A stretch of 36,460 nt of DNA from contig CAJQPE010000104.1 in NCBI GenBank assembly GCA_905480125.1, positions 1 through 36,460 of the forward strand, read 5' to 3'. This DNA is from an uncultured Flavobacteriales bacterium. GTDB taxonomy: Bacteria > Bacteroidota > Bacteroidia > Flavobacteriales_G > NORP312. The notes beneath the pieces are model-generated. The model did not search any database. It was not told where the DNA came from and saw only the letters and a list, made by a program, of their open reading frames with translations. Numbering within the stretch: position 1 is the first letter of the stretch; each line of letters opens with the position of its first letter. Positions 9,028 through 17,806 of this stretch are shown in pieces. The translations under genes and the position numbers were made by a program.

Positions 9028-9567
9028 TTATTTGGACTTAAGCGAAGTAGACTTGGTCACTTTACCTTTTGCTCCTGTTGCTTTTGGAGCCTTAGTTTTT
9101 GCTACTTTTGGTTTGGCCGTTTTTGCCTTTGGCTTAACCTCTTTTTTTGTCTTTGCTTCTAAATTGGGCTTTTCTTCCTGCTCTTCAGGTTTTAATAGAC
9201 CCGATTCAATTAATAGATTGTACCAGCGTACTACCTTTTTAATATCAGAAACGTAAACGCGGTCTTGATCATAATCAGACATCGACTTTAAGAAAAATGC
9301 TTTTAATTCATCAGCAGAAGACTTATGACTAACACCTGCTTTTCCCTTGTTTTGATCATATATCTTTTGAAATACATCTTTAAGAGGAACATCTTCAGTT
9401 TCGCTAAATATACTGATATCATCTAAAGCGCTGACCTTGTGTGTTGCATAAGCAGCCATTCTCTTGCCATCTTCTATAGACTCAACAACGATTCCGTTCT
9501 TGGTTGAGCCAACTACTTTGTGCAATCCTGAATAGCCTGCTATTGATATAATATTTTCTAAATCCAT
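9028..9567 (-). CDS. DUF5606 protein with Lys/Ala-rich histone-like tail
   Basis: This is a 179-residue cytosolic protein. The N-terminal region (MDLENIISIAGYSGLHK...VVESIEDGKR...YATHKVSALDDISIF...EDVPL) is the Bacteroidota-specific DUF5606 domain, to about residue 130. The last 50 residues are low-complexity and strongly basic (PKAKTAKPKVAKTKAPKATG), resembling histone H1 or HU tails, and follow an acidic hinge (PEEQEEKP). DUF5606 has no established function. The tail suggests nucleic-acid contact, but this is inference. It lies upstream of the peptidase in the same direction, with a -7 element TATGTTTG 20 bases before its ATG. The upstream subtilase terminator separates it from that unit. 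Confidence 0.9.
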   Translation of the reverse strand: MDLENIISIAGYSGLHKVVGSTKNGIVVESIEDGKRMAAYATHKVSALDDISIFSETEDVPLKDVFQKIYDQNKGKAGVSHKSSADELKAFFLKSMSDYDQDRVYVSDIKKVVRWYNLLIESGLLKPEEQEEKPNLEAKTKKEVKPKAKTAKPKVAKTKAPKATGAKGKVTKSTSLKSK

Positions 9568-9587
9568 GTATTAATTTTTATGAACTA

Positions 9588-9595
9588 CAAACATA
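9588..9595 (-). promoter_or_regulatory. -7 element TATGTTTG of the DUF5606-pepF unit
   Basis: On the minus strand TATGTTTG fits TAnnTTTG and stands 20 bases before the ATG at 9567, just downstream of the preceding terminator. A TTG at the expected -33 distance is not seen, as that region is occupied by the terminator. Confidence 0.35.
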
Positions 9596-9612
9596 AGCAA
9601 TGGATTCCCCAT

Positions 9613-9649
9613 AAAAAAAGGGAGACAATCAATTTATCTCCCTTTTTTT
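9613..9649 (-). terminator. intrinsic terminator of the subtilase unit
   Basis: GGGAGA (9620-9625) and TCTCCC (9637-9642) pair around an 11-base loop and are flanked by A7 and T7, giving up to a 13-bp stem. Read on the minus strand it comes 19 bases after the stop at 9668 and ends in T7. The A7/T7 symmetry means it could also work on the plus strand, although no plus gene ends here. Confidence 0.85.
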
Positions 9650-9667
9650 AACAATTTGTTAAACTTT

Positions 9668-12469
9668 TTAGTACAGTGTCACTTTTTTGGTCGAAATCTG
9701 TCCGCCAGTATTCAATTCATAAAAATAAACACCTGAATCTAGATTTGATAAATCGAAAGAGTAATTGTGATTACCTTCAGCTAGAGATTCGGCAATTAAA
9801 GACTTAACTATTTTACCTGTAACATCATATATTGATAAATCAACATTTTGATTTTTAATATTGTAAAAGCTAATATTACTTAAGCCAGTTGAAGGATTCG
9901 GGTAAACAACAAGTTTTGCTGAATTGGAGGTAGTAGTTTTAACGCCAGTTTCTGGCAATGTATTGTTGTTGTATTGAGCATAAGCAGAATCTGCGCTAGA
10001 TTCTAAATCAGCCAAATCGTCCCCTGCAATCAAGGCAAACGCAACCGTTACGCTATCGCCATTAGCTAAATTAAATGGGCCAGTAGATACAACGTTGGAA
10101 ACGTCTTCTCCTCCAACTGCCGCTACACTAGTACTCATAGCTGTATATTTTTGAGCGGAAGTAAAACTAATATTTGGGTTTATCCCAGGGGGGCTATTAT
10201 TCAACATAGCGTGATGAATAAAACCATCATTAGTTAATAACTGAACACCAGCATATACTCCTCCAACACTAAGATCATATGTGTATCCCATTTGTTTGGA
10301 AACACTTGTAGCGCAATTATTGTTGGCAGCATCGGCAACATCCCAATCTCCATAAATTCCAGCATACATATCAGAAAGGGCAGCACCACTTTGATTACGA
10401 ACTGTGTACTCAACAATAATATATTTCTGATGCCCTTGAGTTGTCCAAGCAAAGGCTTTATGCCCAACCTCTATACCCAATTGATCTGCTGTTGCATTGG
10501 CATCATTAAAAACACCTTCAACATCAAATTCCGAGACTACTGGTGTTATTAATTTACTAACATTAGTATATGGAGTGAAATCCTGATCACTAGTGCCAGA
10601 AGCTCCACGAACCATGTCCACAACTTTCCCAGGTATACCTACCATAAATGCAGCATCCCAGAGAATAGAAACTCCTTGCATGTAAGTAAACCCAATACCC
10701 TCCGCTTGACTATCTAAATTGTAACCAATCATACCTTTACTGGTTATTGAAGTCGCCACATCGTTAATATCAATATTGATATAATCTACATTAACCGTCA
10801 CGTTAATATATTCAACCCAAGAATATGTTCCATCGGTTATGTCAATTTGAAACAAAATTGGCTCGTTTAAAGGCGTTCCCGAAAGAATTTCAGCAGTAAA
10901 GGGAGCGATACCGTTATCAACAGAAGCCATCATTCCTAAAGTCCCAATTACGTAGGTGTCATTTGTAATATTAATATAAGATGACGTTGTTGACATGGTT
11001 GCTGTTAAATTTCCAGATGGGGCCAAATAATTAATAAAAGTCCCAGACAAAGACAACACATCTCCAATAACAAAAGCATCATCTCCATTATCTGTAACAA
11101 CTTTATTACTCATATCAATTGAAGGCTGCGTTACAGGTCCTATTGCATTGGCAAGATTAATTCTTCCTGTACCTAGCATATCTGCATAACTACTATTTAA
11201 AGCATAAATATCGTCAGCAGTAACTTTTAATTGTTCCCCAACTTGCAAAGCATTCATCCAAGAGTTTTGAGATTTTACAAGCGCAGCAGAACCTGCAGCT
11301 ACTGGAGAAGCCATAGATGTTCCTGTCATACTTCCATAACCCCCACCATCATAAGTTGCCCAAATAGTACCTGGCGCACAAACATCAACAGTATAACCAT
11401 AGCTAGAATAACTGGATTTAATATCTGAAAGATCAGTTGCTGCAACACTTAAAGCGTAATCAAAACCAGAAGGGAAATTATTATCTTGGTCGTTATCATT
11501 ACCAGCAGCGCACACAACTAATGCATCTTGATTAATAGTTGCATAGGTAATTGCATCTTGACCCGATTGACCACCTCCTGGCCCACCCCAAGAACAGTTT
11601 ATAACATCAGCTCCCTGGTCTGCACAGTATACAATACCTTCATATCCAAAAGGAATAGTTTGACCACCTCCAGCTTTAAAAGGCAATAACATACAATCAA
11701 AACCTGGCCCAGCAACACCTAATCCATTATCAGTACTTGGCGCAGCGCAACCCGAAACATGAACTCCGTGCTGAGCACCTGGGGTTGCTTGCGGGTCGTT
11801 ATTATCATCAAACATATTCCAGCCATTAAAGTTATCTACATAACCATCATTATCATCATCTACGCCATTAATTGGATCGTTATAATTGTGCTTTAATTCA
11901 TCTTGTAAATCTTCGTGATTGTTATCCCAACCCGAATCAACAATGCCAATAACAACATTTGTGTCTCCCTTATTAATATTCCAGGCATTATATGCATTAA
12001 TCTTTGATAGGTGAGATTGAGATCCTAGTTCTGGGTCGTTTGGACTATAAGACAAATGATATATATAGTTGGGTTCTGCGTACTCAATAATTCCAAAGGA
12101 GTATAAGTGGTTAATTACCTTTAAAAGATTAATAGATGATGAATATTCAAATTCATATATTAATGATAAATCGGCCAACTTCAATCCGTACTTATTGAAC
12201 TCCATTTCTGGTTTTGTTGTTCTTTTAAATTTCTTTTTCAGCTTAACCAGCCCAAGACCATTAATGTAATTAGTAAACTCCTGTATTGCAACATCTGTTT
12301 CAGTACAATAGATTCGTTGTGACTCTTTAAACTTAACAACCACAGTTTTGGACATATAATCACTGTCAACTATGCCTTTTGGCATTGTAAATCGATTTGG
12401 TTGTTTTTGATATTGTGCAGAAACCAGCACACTTATGGCAAGAAGCCCAATTGTAAATATTTTTTTCAT
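9668..12469 (-). CDS. secreted S8 subtilisin-like peptidase with T9SS type A sorting domain
   Basis: This is a secreted serine protease of 933 residues. The signal peptide is MKKIFTIGLLAISVLVSAQ. A propeptide-like region (about 40-140) precedes the S8 domain. The triad is intact: Asp178 in VIGIVDSG, His237 in QHGVHVSG, Ser385 in GTSMASPVAAG, with oxyanion Asn324 in AAGND. An Asp/Asn-rich stretch (200-228, DDDNDGYVDN) resembles calcium-binding loops. Beta-sandwich regions follow, and the C-terminus (about 850-933) starts YPNPSTG and ends KKVTLY, a type A T9SS sorting signal. Export by Sec, T9SS passage and attachment or release at the cell surface are inferred from that. It starts 11 bases after the stop of a second subtilase gene, so they are co-transcribed. 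Nutritional or surface-protein processing roles are both possible. Confidence 0.93.
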   Translation of the reverse strand: MKKIFTIGLLAISVLVSAQYQKQPNRFTMPKGIVDSDYMSKTVVVKFKESQRIYCTETDVAIQEFTNYINGLGLVKLKKKFKRTTKPEMEFNKYGLKLADLSLIYEFEYSSSINLLKVINHLYSFGIIEYAEPNYIYHLSYSPNDPELGSQSHLSKINAYNAWNINKGDTNVVIGIVDSGWDNNHEDLQDELKHNYNDPINGVDDDNDGYVDNFNGWNMFDDNNDPQATPGAQHGVHVSGCAAPSTDNGLGVAGPGFDCMLLPFKAGGGQTIPFGYEGIVYCADQGADVINCSWGGPGGGQSGQDAITYATINQDALVVCAAGNDNDQDNNFPSGFDYALSVAATDLSDIKSSYSSYGYTVDVCAPGTIWATYDGGGYGSMTGTSMASPVAAGSAALVKSQNSWMNALQVGEQLKVTADDIYALNSSYADMLGTGRINLANAIGPVTQPSIDMSNKVVTDNGDDAFVIGDVLSLSGTFINYLAPSGNLTATMSTTSSYINITNDTYVIGTLGMMASVDNGIAPFTAEILSGTPLNEPILFQIDITDGTYSWVEYINVTVNVDYINIDINDVATSITSKGMIGYNLDSQAEGIGFTYMQGVSILWDAAFMVGIPGKVVDMVRGASGTSDQDFTPYTNVSKLITPVVSEFDVEGVFNDANATADQLGIEVGHKAFAWTTQGHQKYIIVEYTVRNQSGAALSDMYAGIYGDWDVADAANNNCATSVSKQMGYTYDLSVGGVYAGVQLLTNDGFIHHAMLNNSPPGINPNISFTSAQKYTAMSTSVAAVGGEDVSNVVSTGPFNLANGDSVTVAFALIAGDDLADLESSADSAYAQYNNNTLPETGVKTTTSNSAKLVVYPNPSTGLSNISFYNIKNQNVDLSIYDVTGKIVKSLIAESLAEGNHNYSFDLSNLDSGVYFYELNTGGQISTKKVTLY

Positions 12470-12480
12470 CGTTTAGTAGT

Positions 12481-15366
12481 TTATTTCTTAATTACTTTTT
12501 GCACCCAATTTTTTTTATTCCCTCGAAAGTATAAAAAGTAAACCCCTGATGAGAAACCGTTCATACCAATTTCAGTATTTGTTGAATTTTCAAAGTCAGA
12601 ATTAGGAACTGACAGCAACTTCATCCCTAATTCGTTATACACTTCAATGTTAGTTATGCCGTTACTTTTATCTATTTCCAGATACAATATATCATCAAAT
12701 GGATTAGGATATATTGCAATTTGATTATTTTTACTTGCAGCGATATTAGATACCAAAGGAATAGCTACAAATACAGAATCAGAAATTGCAGAACAACCAT
12801 TTAGATGAAATACTTCAACGTAATAATAACCGGAATCCTGAGCGTATAATATCTGCGAAACTTCATTTGGCATTAAAGCAATATCAAAATACCATTGATA
12901 CAGCGAAGAAACTGTAGATGTTAAAATTGTGTCATTAAGCACTGATATAGATGGTGTTGGTGGATTTATCAAAAAGGTTAAATCGACCGTATCTGAATAT
13001 GCTTTACAGCCATCTATATCTGTAACTAATACTCTATAACTACCAGTATTACTCGTAGTGATGGTTGGAGAATTCGCCCCTGTTGACCATAAATAGCTAA
13101 AATAGGGATTAATCGTAGCGATTGTTATTGGATCGTTTTCGCAACTTAAGCTATCATTAATATTCAAAGTTGGGGCAGTTATAGTGAATGGATCTACAAC
13201 TAATTCAACGGTATCTGAACTTTGCAAACAGCCATTAACATCAATTCCGCTTCCATAGTACAATCCGGACGCTGAAACGGATATAATAACTGAAGAATCA
13301 CCCGTGTTCCATCGTTGTCTAAGAAATTGCTGACTCATCTCTATTTGATCACCGGCACAAACAGATAATGAGTCTTCGAGGATTGTTCCTGCACTACCTA
13401 TTAAAGAAACTTGAGAACTTGTTTGCAATATACTTTTCAACGCATCAACTTTCCCGTAACCATAATAATTATTTGGTGTGGGTCCAGTGTTATTATCCTC
13501 TTTTGCTCCATTCGTTAGGGCTGATTTAATATGAGCGTAATCATAATCAAGGCAAGATTCAAACAGTAAAGCCACCACCCCGGCAACGCCAGGCGAAGCG
13601 ATAGATGTTCCGTTGGCCGTTCTATGCATACTATCCGGCGCTAATTTACTAGGCTGGTTAATTAACATAGATGCTAAATCTACCATTCGTGTTGCCGCCA
13701 TTGTTGTTGATCCTGGGCCAACTAGAGTTGGCTTAGTAACTCCAAGTCTTGTTGGCCCTTTTGAAGAGCTTGAATAAAGCTCTCCTGTAGGCTGTCCGAT
13801 TGGCGTTTGAAGATTTCCTTGAACATCAATATAACTATTAAGATTAACATAATTGCCAACTGTTATTACATCTGGTAAACAAGTAAAACTACTTACAATT
13901 GACTGTAGCAAATCCGGATACCTATAAAATGAGCTATCAACTAGCACTGTTGAGTTTGGTATACTATCAACCATATCAGAATAACCCAATATGCCATTAC
14001 TAGTGCTCCAAACATCAAATTTACCCTGTCCAGTTGTTAAAAAGCTCCATTCGTAATCTGTATGCAATGAATCTGGGTCAATGATAACCTGCATAACATA
14101 AGTTTCGTCATCATTTACTTTATAATAACCAATTGCAACATCAGCTATCTTTTGACCAGATATGTTAATTATTGAATCAACAAAAACTCCGTTTCCATCT
14201 ATAAATGCAGAATAGGATCCATCATAAAAACCGGGCATACTTAGGTATTGCATAGTTCCTCTGTTTTTGTATGGAGTAACAATTAAATCAGCCCCAAATG
14301 AGAATAATGCATTGTCAAAATCAGCAGTGTCTGCATACAATTCGAAATACACACAACCACTTGGCGCGTATCCAGGTATTACAATGGACGAATTGAATTC
14401 AAACCATGTAAAACTAGTATCGCCTGACAAATCATACCCAAGATGAAATGCGGCTTGCGAACCTGCGTTTCCAGCAGCGCAAACCAAAGCTCGCCCTGTT
14501 TGCGCTTTCATTAGCGAATCAATTCGTAAAGCATCTAAATCCAACCCATCGTGCGAACCACCATAAGTCCCTGCACTTATATTTATGACACACGGCAAAC
14601 CCATTGAATCAGCTTTAGAATATATATATTCCACTGCGTCGGCAACGGTTCCCAACCAATTGGCAGAATTAAAATCACTAGCTACAACAATCAAATTGGC
14701 ATCAGGAGCCGCACCATAATGGTTGTTCGTTGCATTTCCATTTGATGCAGCCATTCCACTAACATTAGTTCCATGCCCATAGTAGGAAGACAGATCTACA
14801 TGAGTGCAAATACCTAGATTAATGTCTGTGCTATCCCATTCTTGTCCATAACTAAAACTAGCCGGTGTATTTGATGGTGAGCTAATTGTTTGATCCCAGA
14901 TATACATCACTTTGGTATTACCCAGTGAGTCGATAAAATCTGGATGCGTAAAATCTATACCTGAATCAATAATACCGACGACAACACCTTTACCTCTGTA
15001 TGGACTAGATAAAGGAGCTTCTCCATGATAAACTGAAACAACATTACTTTTAGCTCTCATAGAATCTGACAACAATACAGGTTTATGATACTGAAAAGAT
15101 ACCTGCTCTACGCACTCTAACTTTATAAATTCATGAATTTCGCTAGACTCCAATGCAATTGAAACATATCCATGAAAAATATGCCGATACTCTCCACCCC
15201 TGTCTTCCACCTCCGCTATTATTTGAGGGTTATCACCTTTTACGTAAAAAATTATTTGCTCGTCCGGTTCTGATTCATAAATCGCCCGCGCAAGAGGTAT
15301 GCTTATTGATTGAGAGAACGAAAAACTAGAAGCAAATAGGATTAAGGTGGTTATTAAAATTCTCAT
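12481..15366 (-). CDS. second secreted S8 peptidase with large insert, Ig-like domains and T9SS domain
   Basis: This is 961 residues from the ATG at 15366, which begins a textbook signal peptide (MRILITTLILFASSFSFSQ). An in-frame ATG 84 bases upstream adds 28 residues and would overlap the previous gene, so I rejected it. The triad is complete: Asp134 (GIIDSGID), His198 (GHGTNVSG), Ser588 (NGTSIASPG), with Asn300 in CAAGNAG. Almost 290 residues separate Asn300 from the serine; this insert reads as a beta-sandwich and is typical of larger subtilases. Two Ig/PKD-like domains with WNTGDSS and WSTGANS cores follow. The C-terminus, from YPNPFDD to WVQKVIKK, is a type A T9SS sorting domain. It probably has its own promoter in the gap after the HsdR-N gene. 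Confidence 0.92.
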   Translation of the reverse strand: MRILITTLILFASSFSFSQSISIPLARAIYESEPDEQIIFYVKGDNPQIIAEVEDRGGEYRHIFHGYVSIALESSEIHEFIKLECVEQVSFQYHKPVLLSDSMRAKSNVVSVYHGEAPLSSPYRGKGVVVGIIDSGIDFTHPDFIDSLGNTKVMYIWDQTISSPSNTPASFSYGQEWDSTDINLGICTHVDLSSYYGHGTNVSGMAASNGNATNNHYGAAPDANLIVVASDFNSANWLGTVADAVEYIYSKADSMGLPCVINISAGTYGGSHDGLDLDALRIDSLMKAQTGRALVCAAGNAGSQAAFHLGYDLSGDTSFTWFEFNSSIVIPGYAPSGCVYFELYADTADFDNALFSFGADLIVTPYKNRGTMQYLSMPGFYDGSYSAFIDGNGVFVDSIINISGQKIADVAIGYYKVNDDETYVMQVIIDPDSLHTDYEWSFLTTGQGKFDVWSTSNGILGYSDMVDSIPNSTVLVDSSFYRYPDLLQSIVSSFTCLPDVITVGNYVNLNSYIDVQGNLQTPIGQPTGELYSSSSKGPTRLGVTKPTLVGPGSTTMAATRMVDLASMLINQPSKLAPDSMHRTANGTSIASPGVAGVVALLFESCLDYDYAHIKSALTNGAKEDNNTGPTPNNYYGYGKVDALKSILQTSSQVSLIGSAGTILEDSLSVCAGDQIEMSQQFLRQRWNTGDSSVIISVSASGLYYGSGIDVNGCLQSSDTVELVVDPFTITAPTLNINDSLSCENDPITIATINPYFSYLWSTGANSPTITTSNTGSYRVLVTDIDGCKAYSDTVDLTFLINPPTPSISVLNDTILTSTVSSLYQWYFDIALMPNEVSQILYAQDSGYYYVEVFHLNGCSAISDSVFVAIPLVSNIAASKNNQIAIYPNPFDDILYLEIDKSNGITNIEVYNELGMKLLSVPNSDFENSTNTEIGMNGFSSGVYFLYFRGNKKNWVQKVIKK

Positions 15367-15389
15367 AATAATTTGATAATTTAATGTAC

Positions 15390-15421
15390 CGAATATACTA
15401 TATATTCTGCTGTTTAACAAA
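15390..15421 (-). promoter_or_regulatory. promoter of the two-subtilase unit
   Basis: On the minus strand TTTG (15421-15418), a 20-base spacer and TATATTCG (15397-15390) fit the Bacteroidota TTTG / TAnnTTTG promoter with one mismatch (C for T). It begins directly after the stop of the HsdR-N gene and lies 23 bases before the ATG at 15366, supporting that start. Confidence 0.5.
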
Positions 15422-15874
15422 TTACAATTCATGAAAGAAAGGTATTTCATTTAAAAAAGCATATGCATTATTTAAATGATCAATTTTACAGCAATAATGA
15501 TTCATACCGTTTGTAATAATCATATATTCTAATTTCAAAGACATATTATACTGAGCTGCTTGATCAAAAACTTCTTGTTTAATTTTTATCCCAGGAGCTT
15601 TGCATTCAACAATTAATTTTGCCGCACCATCTTTACCAAAAACAACAATATCCCCGCGCTTACTCAAGCTATTATATCTGAGCGAATACTCAAAAACTAA
15701 AAGCGAAGCAGGAAAATCTTTTTCTTGAATCAAAAACTGGGCGAAATTTTGTCTCACCCATTCTTCAGGCTGCAATACAACGTACTTTTTTCGAATAGCA
15801 TCGAAAATTTGCTTTTTTTCGCCATCAACTTTCTTAATTTTGAAAGCATATTCGGGTAAATTTAGCCGCTGCAT
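15422..15874 (-). CDS. stand-alone HsdR N-terminal domain (PD-(D/E)XK nuclease fold) protein
   Basis: This is 150 residues, equal to just the N-terminal nuclease-fold domain of type I restriction HsdR subunits (HSDR_N_2 type). Visible are the PEEWVRQNF helix (36-44), RGDIVVFG with Asp75, and LIVECKAP with Glu90 and Lys92, which together form the PD-(D/E)XK site, then QAAQYN and YMIITNG. There is no helicase domain, methyltransferase or specificity subunit nearby, so this is not a restriction system. It diverges from amn-holA with 21 bases between. From memory, such short proteins sit beside holA in many Bacteroidota genomes, which suggests a replication or repair role; that is inference. The ATG at 15874 lies 5 bases after a TATTTTCG element, so its mRNA may be leaderless. 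Confidence 0.88.
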   Translation of the reverse strand: MQRLNLPEYAFKIKKVDGEKKQIFDAIRKKYVVLQPEEWVRQNFAQFLIQEKDFPASLLVFEYSLRYNSLSKRGDIVVFGKDGAAKLIVECKAPGIKIKQEVFDQAAQYNMSLKLEYMIITNGMNHYCCKIDHLNNAYAFLNEIPFFHEL

Positions 15875-15879
15875 TAATG

Positions 15880-15887
15880 CGAAAATA
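15880..15887 (-). promoter_or_regulatory. -7-like element TATTTTCG before the HsdR-N gene
   Basis: TATTTTCG on the minus strand differs from TAnnTTTG at one base. It ends 5 bases before the ATG at 15874, so the transcript would start at or beside the start codon. Confidence 0.25.
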
Positions 15888-15895
15888 ATTAGATA

Positions 15896-16672
15896 ATGAA
15901 GACCAAAGAAGAAATAGTCAAAAATTGGCTTACAAGATACACAGGAGCAGCACTTAAAGATTTTGGGAAATACATACTATTAACTAATTTCCAAAATTAT
16001 GTAGATATGTTTGCTGAAATAACTGGTGCTGAAATAAATGGACTAGAAAAAGCTATGCCCAATGCTACATCTGGTGACATTACTTTGATTAATTTTGGAA
16101 TGGGAAGTGCTAATGCTGCTACAATAATGGATTTATTGAGTGCTATTAATCCAAAAGCAGCCCTATTTCTTGGAAAGTGTGGGGGCTTAAAAAAGAAAAA
16201 CAAACTAGGTGATTTGATTCTTCCAATTGCTGCTATTAGAGGTGAAGGGACGTCAAATGACTACTTTCCGCCAGAAGTTCCAGCTCTGCCCGCTTTTAAT
16301 TTACAAAGAGCTGTCTCTAGTACCATTCGAGAGCACGGCTTAGATTATTGGTCTGGAACAGTTTACACTACTAACCGAAGAGTTTGGGAACATGATAACG
16401 AGTTTAAGGACTACTTAAGAGAAACTCGATCAATGGGGATTGATATGGAAACCGCGACTATCTTTATTGTTGGTTTTGCTAATGAAATTCCCTCAGGGGC
16501 GATTCTGCTTGTTTCTGACCAACCAATGGTTTCTGAAGGTGTTAAAACATCTGATAGTGATAAGCAGATAACTCGCGACTTTGTAAATAAACATGTTGAA
16601 ATTGGAATTGATTCGCTTAAAGAATTAATAAACAATGGAAAATCTGTTAAGCACCTCAAATTTGGCTACTAA
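15896..16672 (+). CDS. amn: AMP nucleosidase, short form
   Basis: AMP nucleosidase hydrolyses AMP to adenine and ribose 5-phosphate in the cytosol. The 258 residues form a nucleoside-phosphorylase fold: INFGMGSANAA (65-75), ALFLGKCGGL (89-98), and the substrate-binding segment GIDMETATIF with Glu185, then LLVSDQP with the catalytic Asp208. E. coli Amn (about 484 residues) has an additional N-terminal regulatory domain that is absent here; the short form is common in Bacteroidota. The start ATG follows the divergent HsdR-N gene by 21 bases. The holA frame overlaps its 3' end by 38 bases if the first ATG is used. Confidence 0.92.
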   Translation: MKTKEEIVKNWLTRYTGAALKDFGKYILLTNFQNYVDMFAEITGAEINGLEKAMPNATSGDITLINFGMGSANAATIMDLLSAINPKAALFLGKCGGLKKKNKLGDLILPIAAIRGEGTSNDYFPPEVPALPAFNLQRAVSSTIREHGLDYWSGTVYTTNRRVWEHDNEFKDYLRETRSMGIDMETATIFIVGFANEIPSGAILLVSDQPMVSEGVKTSDSDKQITRDFVNKHVEIGIDSLKELINNGKSVKHLKFGY

Positions 16673-17684
16673 AATTCAAAGTTTCGAGCAAATCATGCAG
16701 GGCTTAAAAAGCAAAGCCTATCAGCCAATCTATTTTCTTACCGGAGATGAGCCATATTATATAGATATCATCTCAAATTATATTGAAAATAACGTCCTTG
16801 AGGAATCTGAAAAAAGCTTTAACCAGACCATTCTCTATGGAATTGATTTAAAAGTTGAGCAAATTCTAGAAAACGCCAAGAGGTTTCCGATGATGTCAGA
16901 AAAACATGTTGTAATCATTAAAGAAGCTCAGAATATTAAGGACGTTAAAAACCTTATTTTACTTCAAAGCTATATAGAAAAACCGCTCGATTCAACCATT
17001 TTGGTTTTGTGTTATAAGTACAAGAAAATAGATTTAAGAACTGCCTTTGGAAAAAAAATAAACACATCTGGATTCCTATTTAAATCAGATAAAATCAAAG
17101 ATTACAAACTTGGAGAATGGATTACACAATATGTTCATTCAAAAGGATACAAGATCAGTCCGAAAAATTCAGCACTGTTATCAAATCATATCGGCAACGA
17201 CTTAAGTCGGGTTGTAAACGAAATTGAAAAAACATTTATTCACCTTAGCAAGGGTGACGAACTAGCAGAAGATTGTATCGAAACTAATATTGGCATAAGT
17301 AAAGATTTCAATGATTTTGAGCTTACTGCGGCACTTTCTGCTAAAAACTATCTAAAATATAACCAGATAGTTGATTACTTCAGTAAAAATCAAAAAGACC
17401 ATCCGATGATTAGAACGGTTGGGATTTTATACAATTTTTTCATAAAAGTTCTGATATTGCATTATACAAAAGACAAATCGGAAGGCAATCTTGCTTCGGT
17501 TCTGAAGGTTAATCCATTTTTTGTAAAAGATTACCAAACTGGCGCTCGAAACTACAACGCACGAAAGGTGCTCAAAGTAATTAGTTTACTTCGTGATTAC
17601 GATGCGCAATCAAAAGGGTACAATAACTCTAGCACATCTAATGGAGAATTGCTAAAAGAACTAGCATTTAAAATAACACATTAA
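16635..17684 (+). CDS. holA: DNA polymerase III delta subunit (HolA)
   Basis: HolA is the clamp-loader subunit that opens the beta clamp during replication. The 349 residues match the family length. Visible are QPIYFLTGDEPYYID (30-44, the degenerate Walker-A-like region), MMSEKHVVIIKEAQ, SNHIGNDLSRVVNEIEK (a conserved family stretch near 185-200), and a C-terminal helical collar with YNNSS and LKELAFKI. The ATG at 16635 overlaps amn by 38 bases; TTG at 16662 or ATG at 16695 are possible starts, the latter leaving only about 10 residues before PIYFL. Coupling to amn is likely. There are no other replication genes nearby. Confidence 0.92.
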   Translation: MENLLSTSNLATKIQSFEQIMQGLKSKAYQPIYFLTGDEPYYIDIISNYIENNVLEESEKSFNQTILYGIDLKVEQILENAKRFPMMSEKHVVIIKEAQNIKDVKNLILLQSYIEKPLDSTILVLCYKYKKIDLRTAFGKKINTSGFLFKSDKIKDYKLGEWITQYVHSKGYKISPKNSALLSNHIGNDLSRVVNEIEKTFIHLSKGDELAEDCIETNIGISKDFNDFELTAALSAKNYLKYNQIVDYFSKNQKDHPMIRTVGILYNFFIKVLILHYTKDKSEGNLASVLKVNPFFVKDYQTGARNYNARKVLKVISLLRDYDAQSKGYNNSSTSNGELLKELAFKITH

Positions 17685-17775
17685 AGTCAAAATTCCGCTC
17701 ATCCTCCAAAACAGCCATTCAATCATTGCATCAAAACAGCGACACATCTTCACAAACTTCTCTCTTATTAATTCA

Positions 17776-17783
17776 TACATTTG
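17776..17783 (+). promoter_or_regulatory. -7 element TACATTTG before the TonB-dependent receptor
   Basis: TACATTTG fits TAnnTTTG and ends 23 bases before the ATG at 17807. No TTG stands at the expected -33 distance. The 122-base gap after holA and this element suggest an independent transcript. Confidence 0.35.
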
Positions 17784-17806
17784 ACGACTTTAGCAAAAAC
17801 TAAGAT

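Noticed and set aside
9668-12469. Possible inactive protease because the His motif reads HGVHVSG instead of HGTHVAG
   Set aside because: Asp178, His237, Asn324 and Ser385 are all in place; the Thr to Val change next to His does not remove a catalytic residue.
12481-15450. Start of the second subtilase at ATG 15450
   Set aside because: It adds 28 non-signal residues, overlaps the end of the HsdR-N gene and would place the start upstream of the likely promoter; ATG 15366 gives a perfect signal peptide.
15422-15874. Restriction-modification system
   Set aside because: Only the N-terminal domain of HsdR is present. There is no helicase, HsdM or HsdS, and the gene sits among housekeeping genes.
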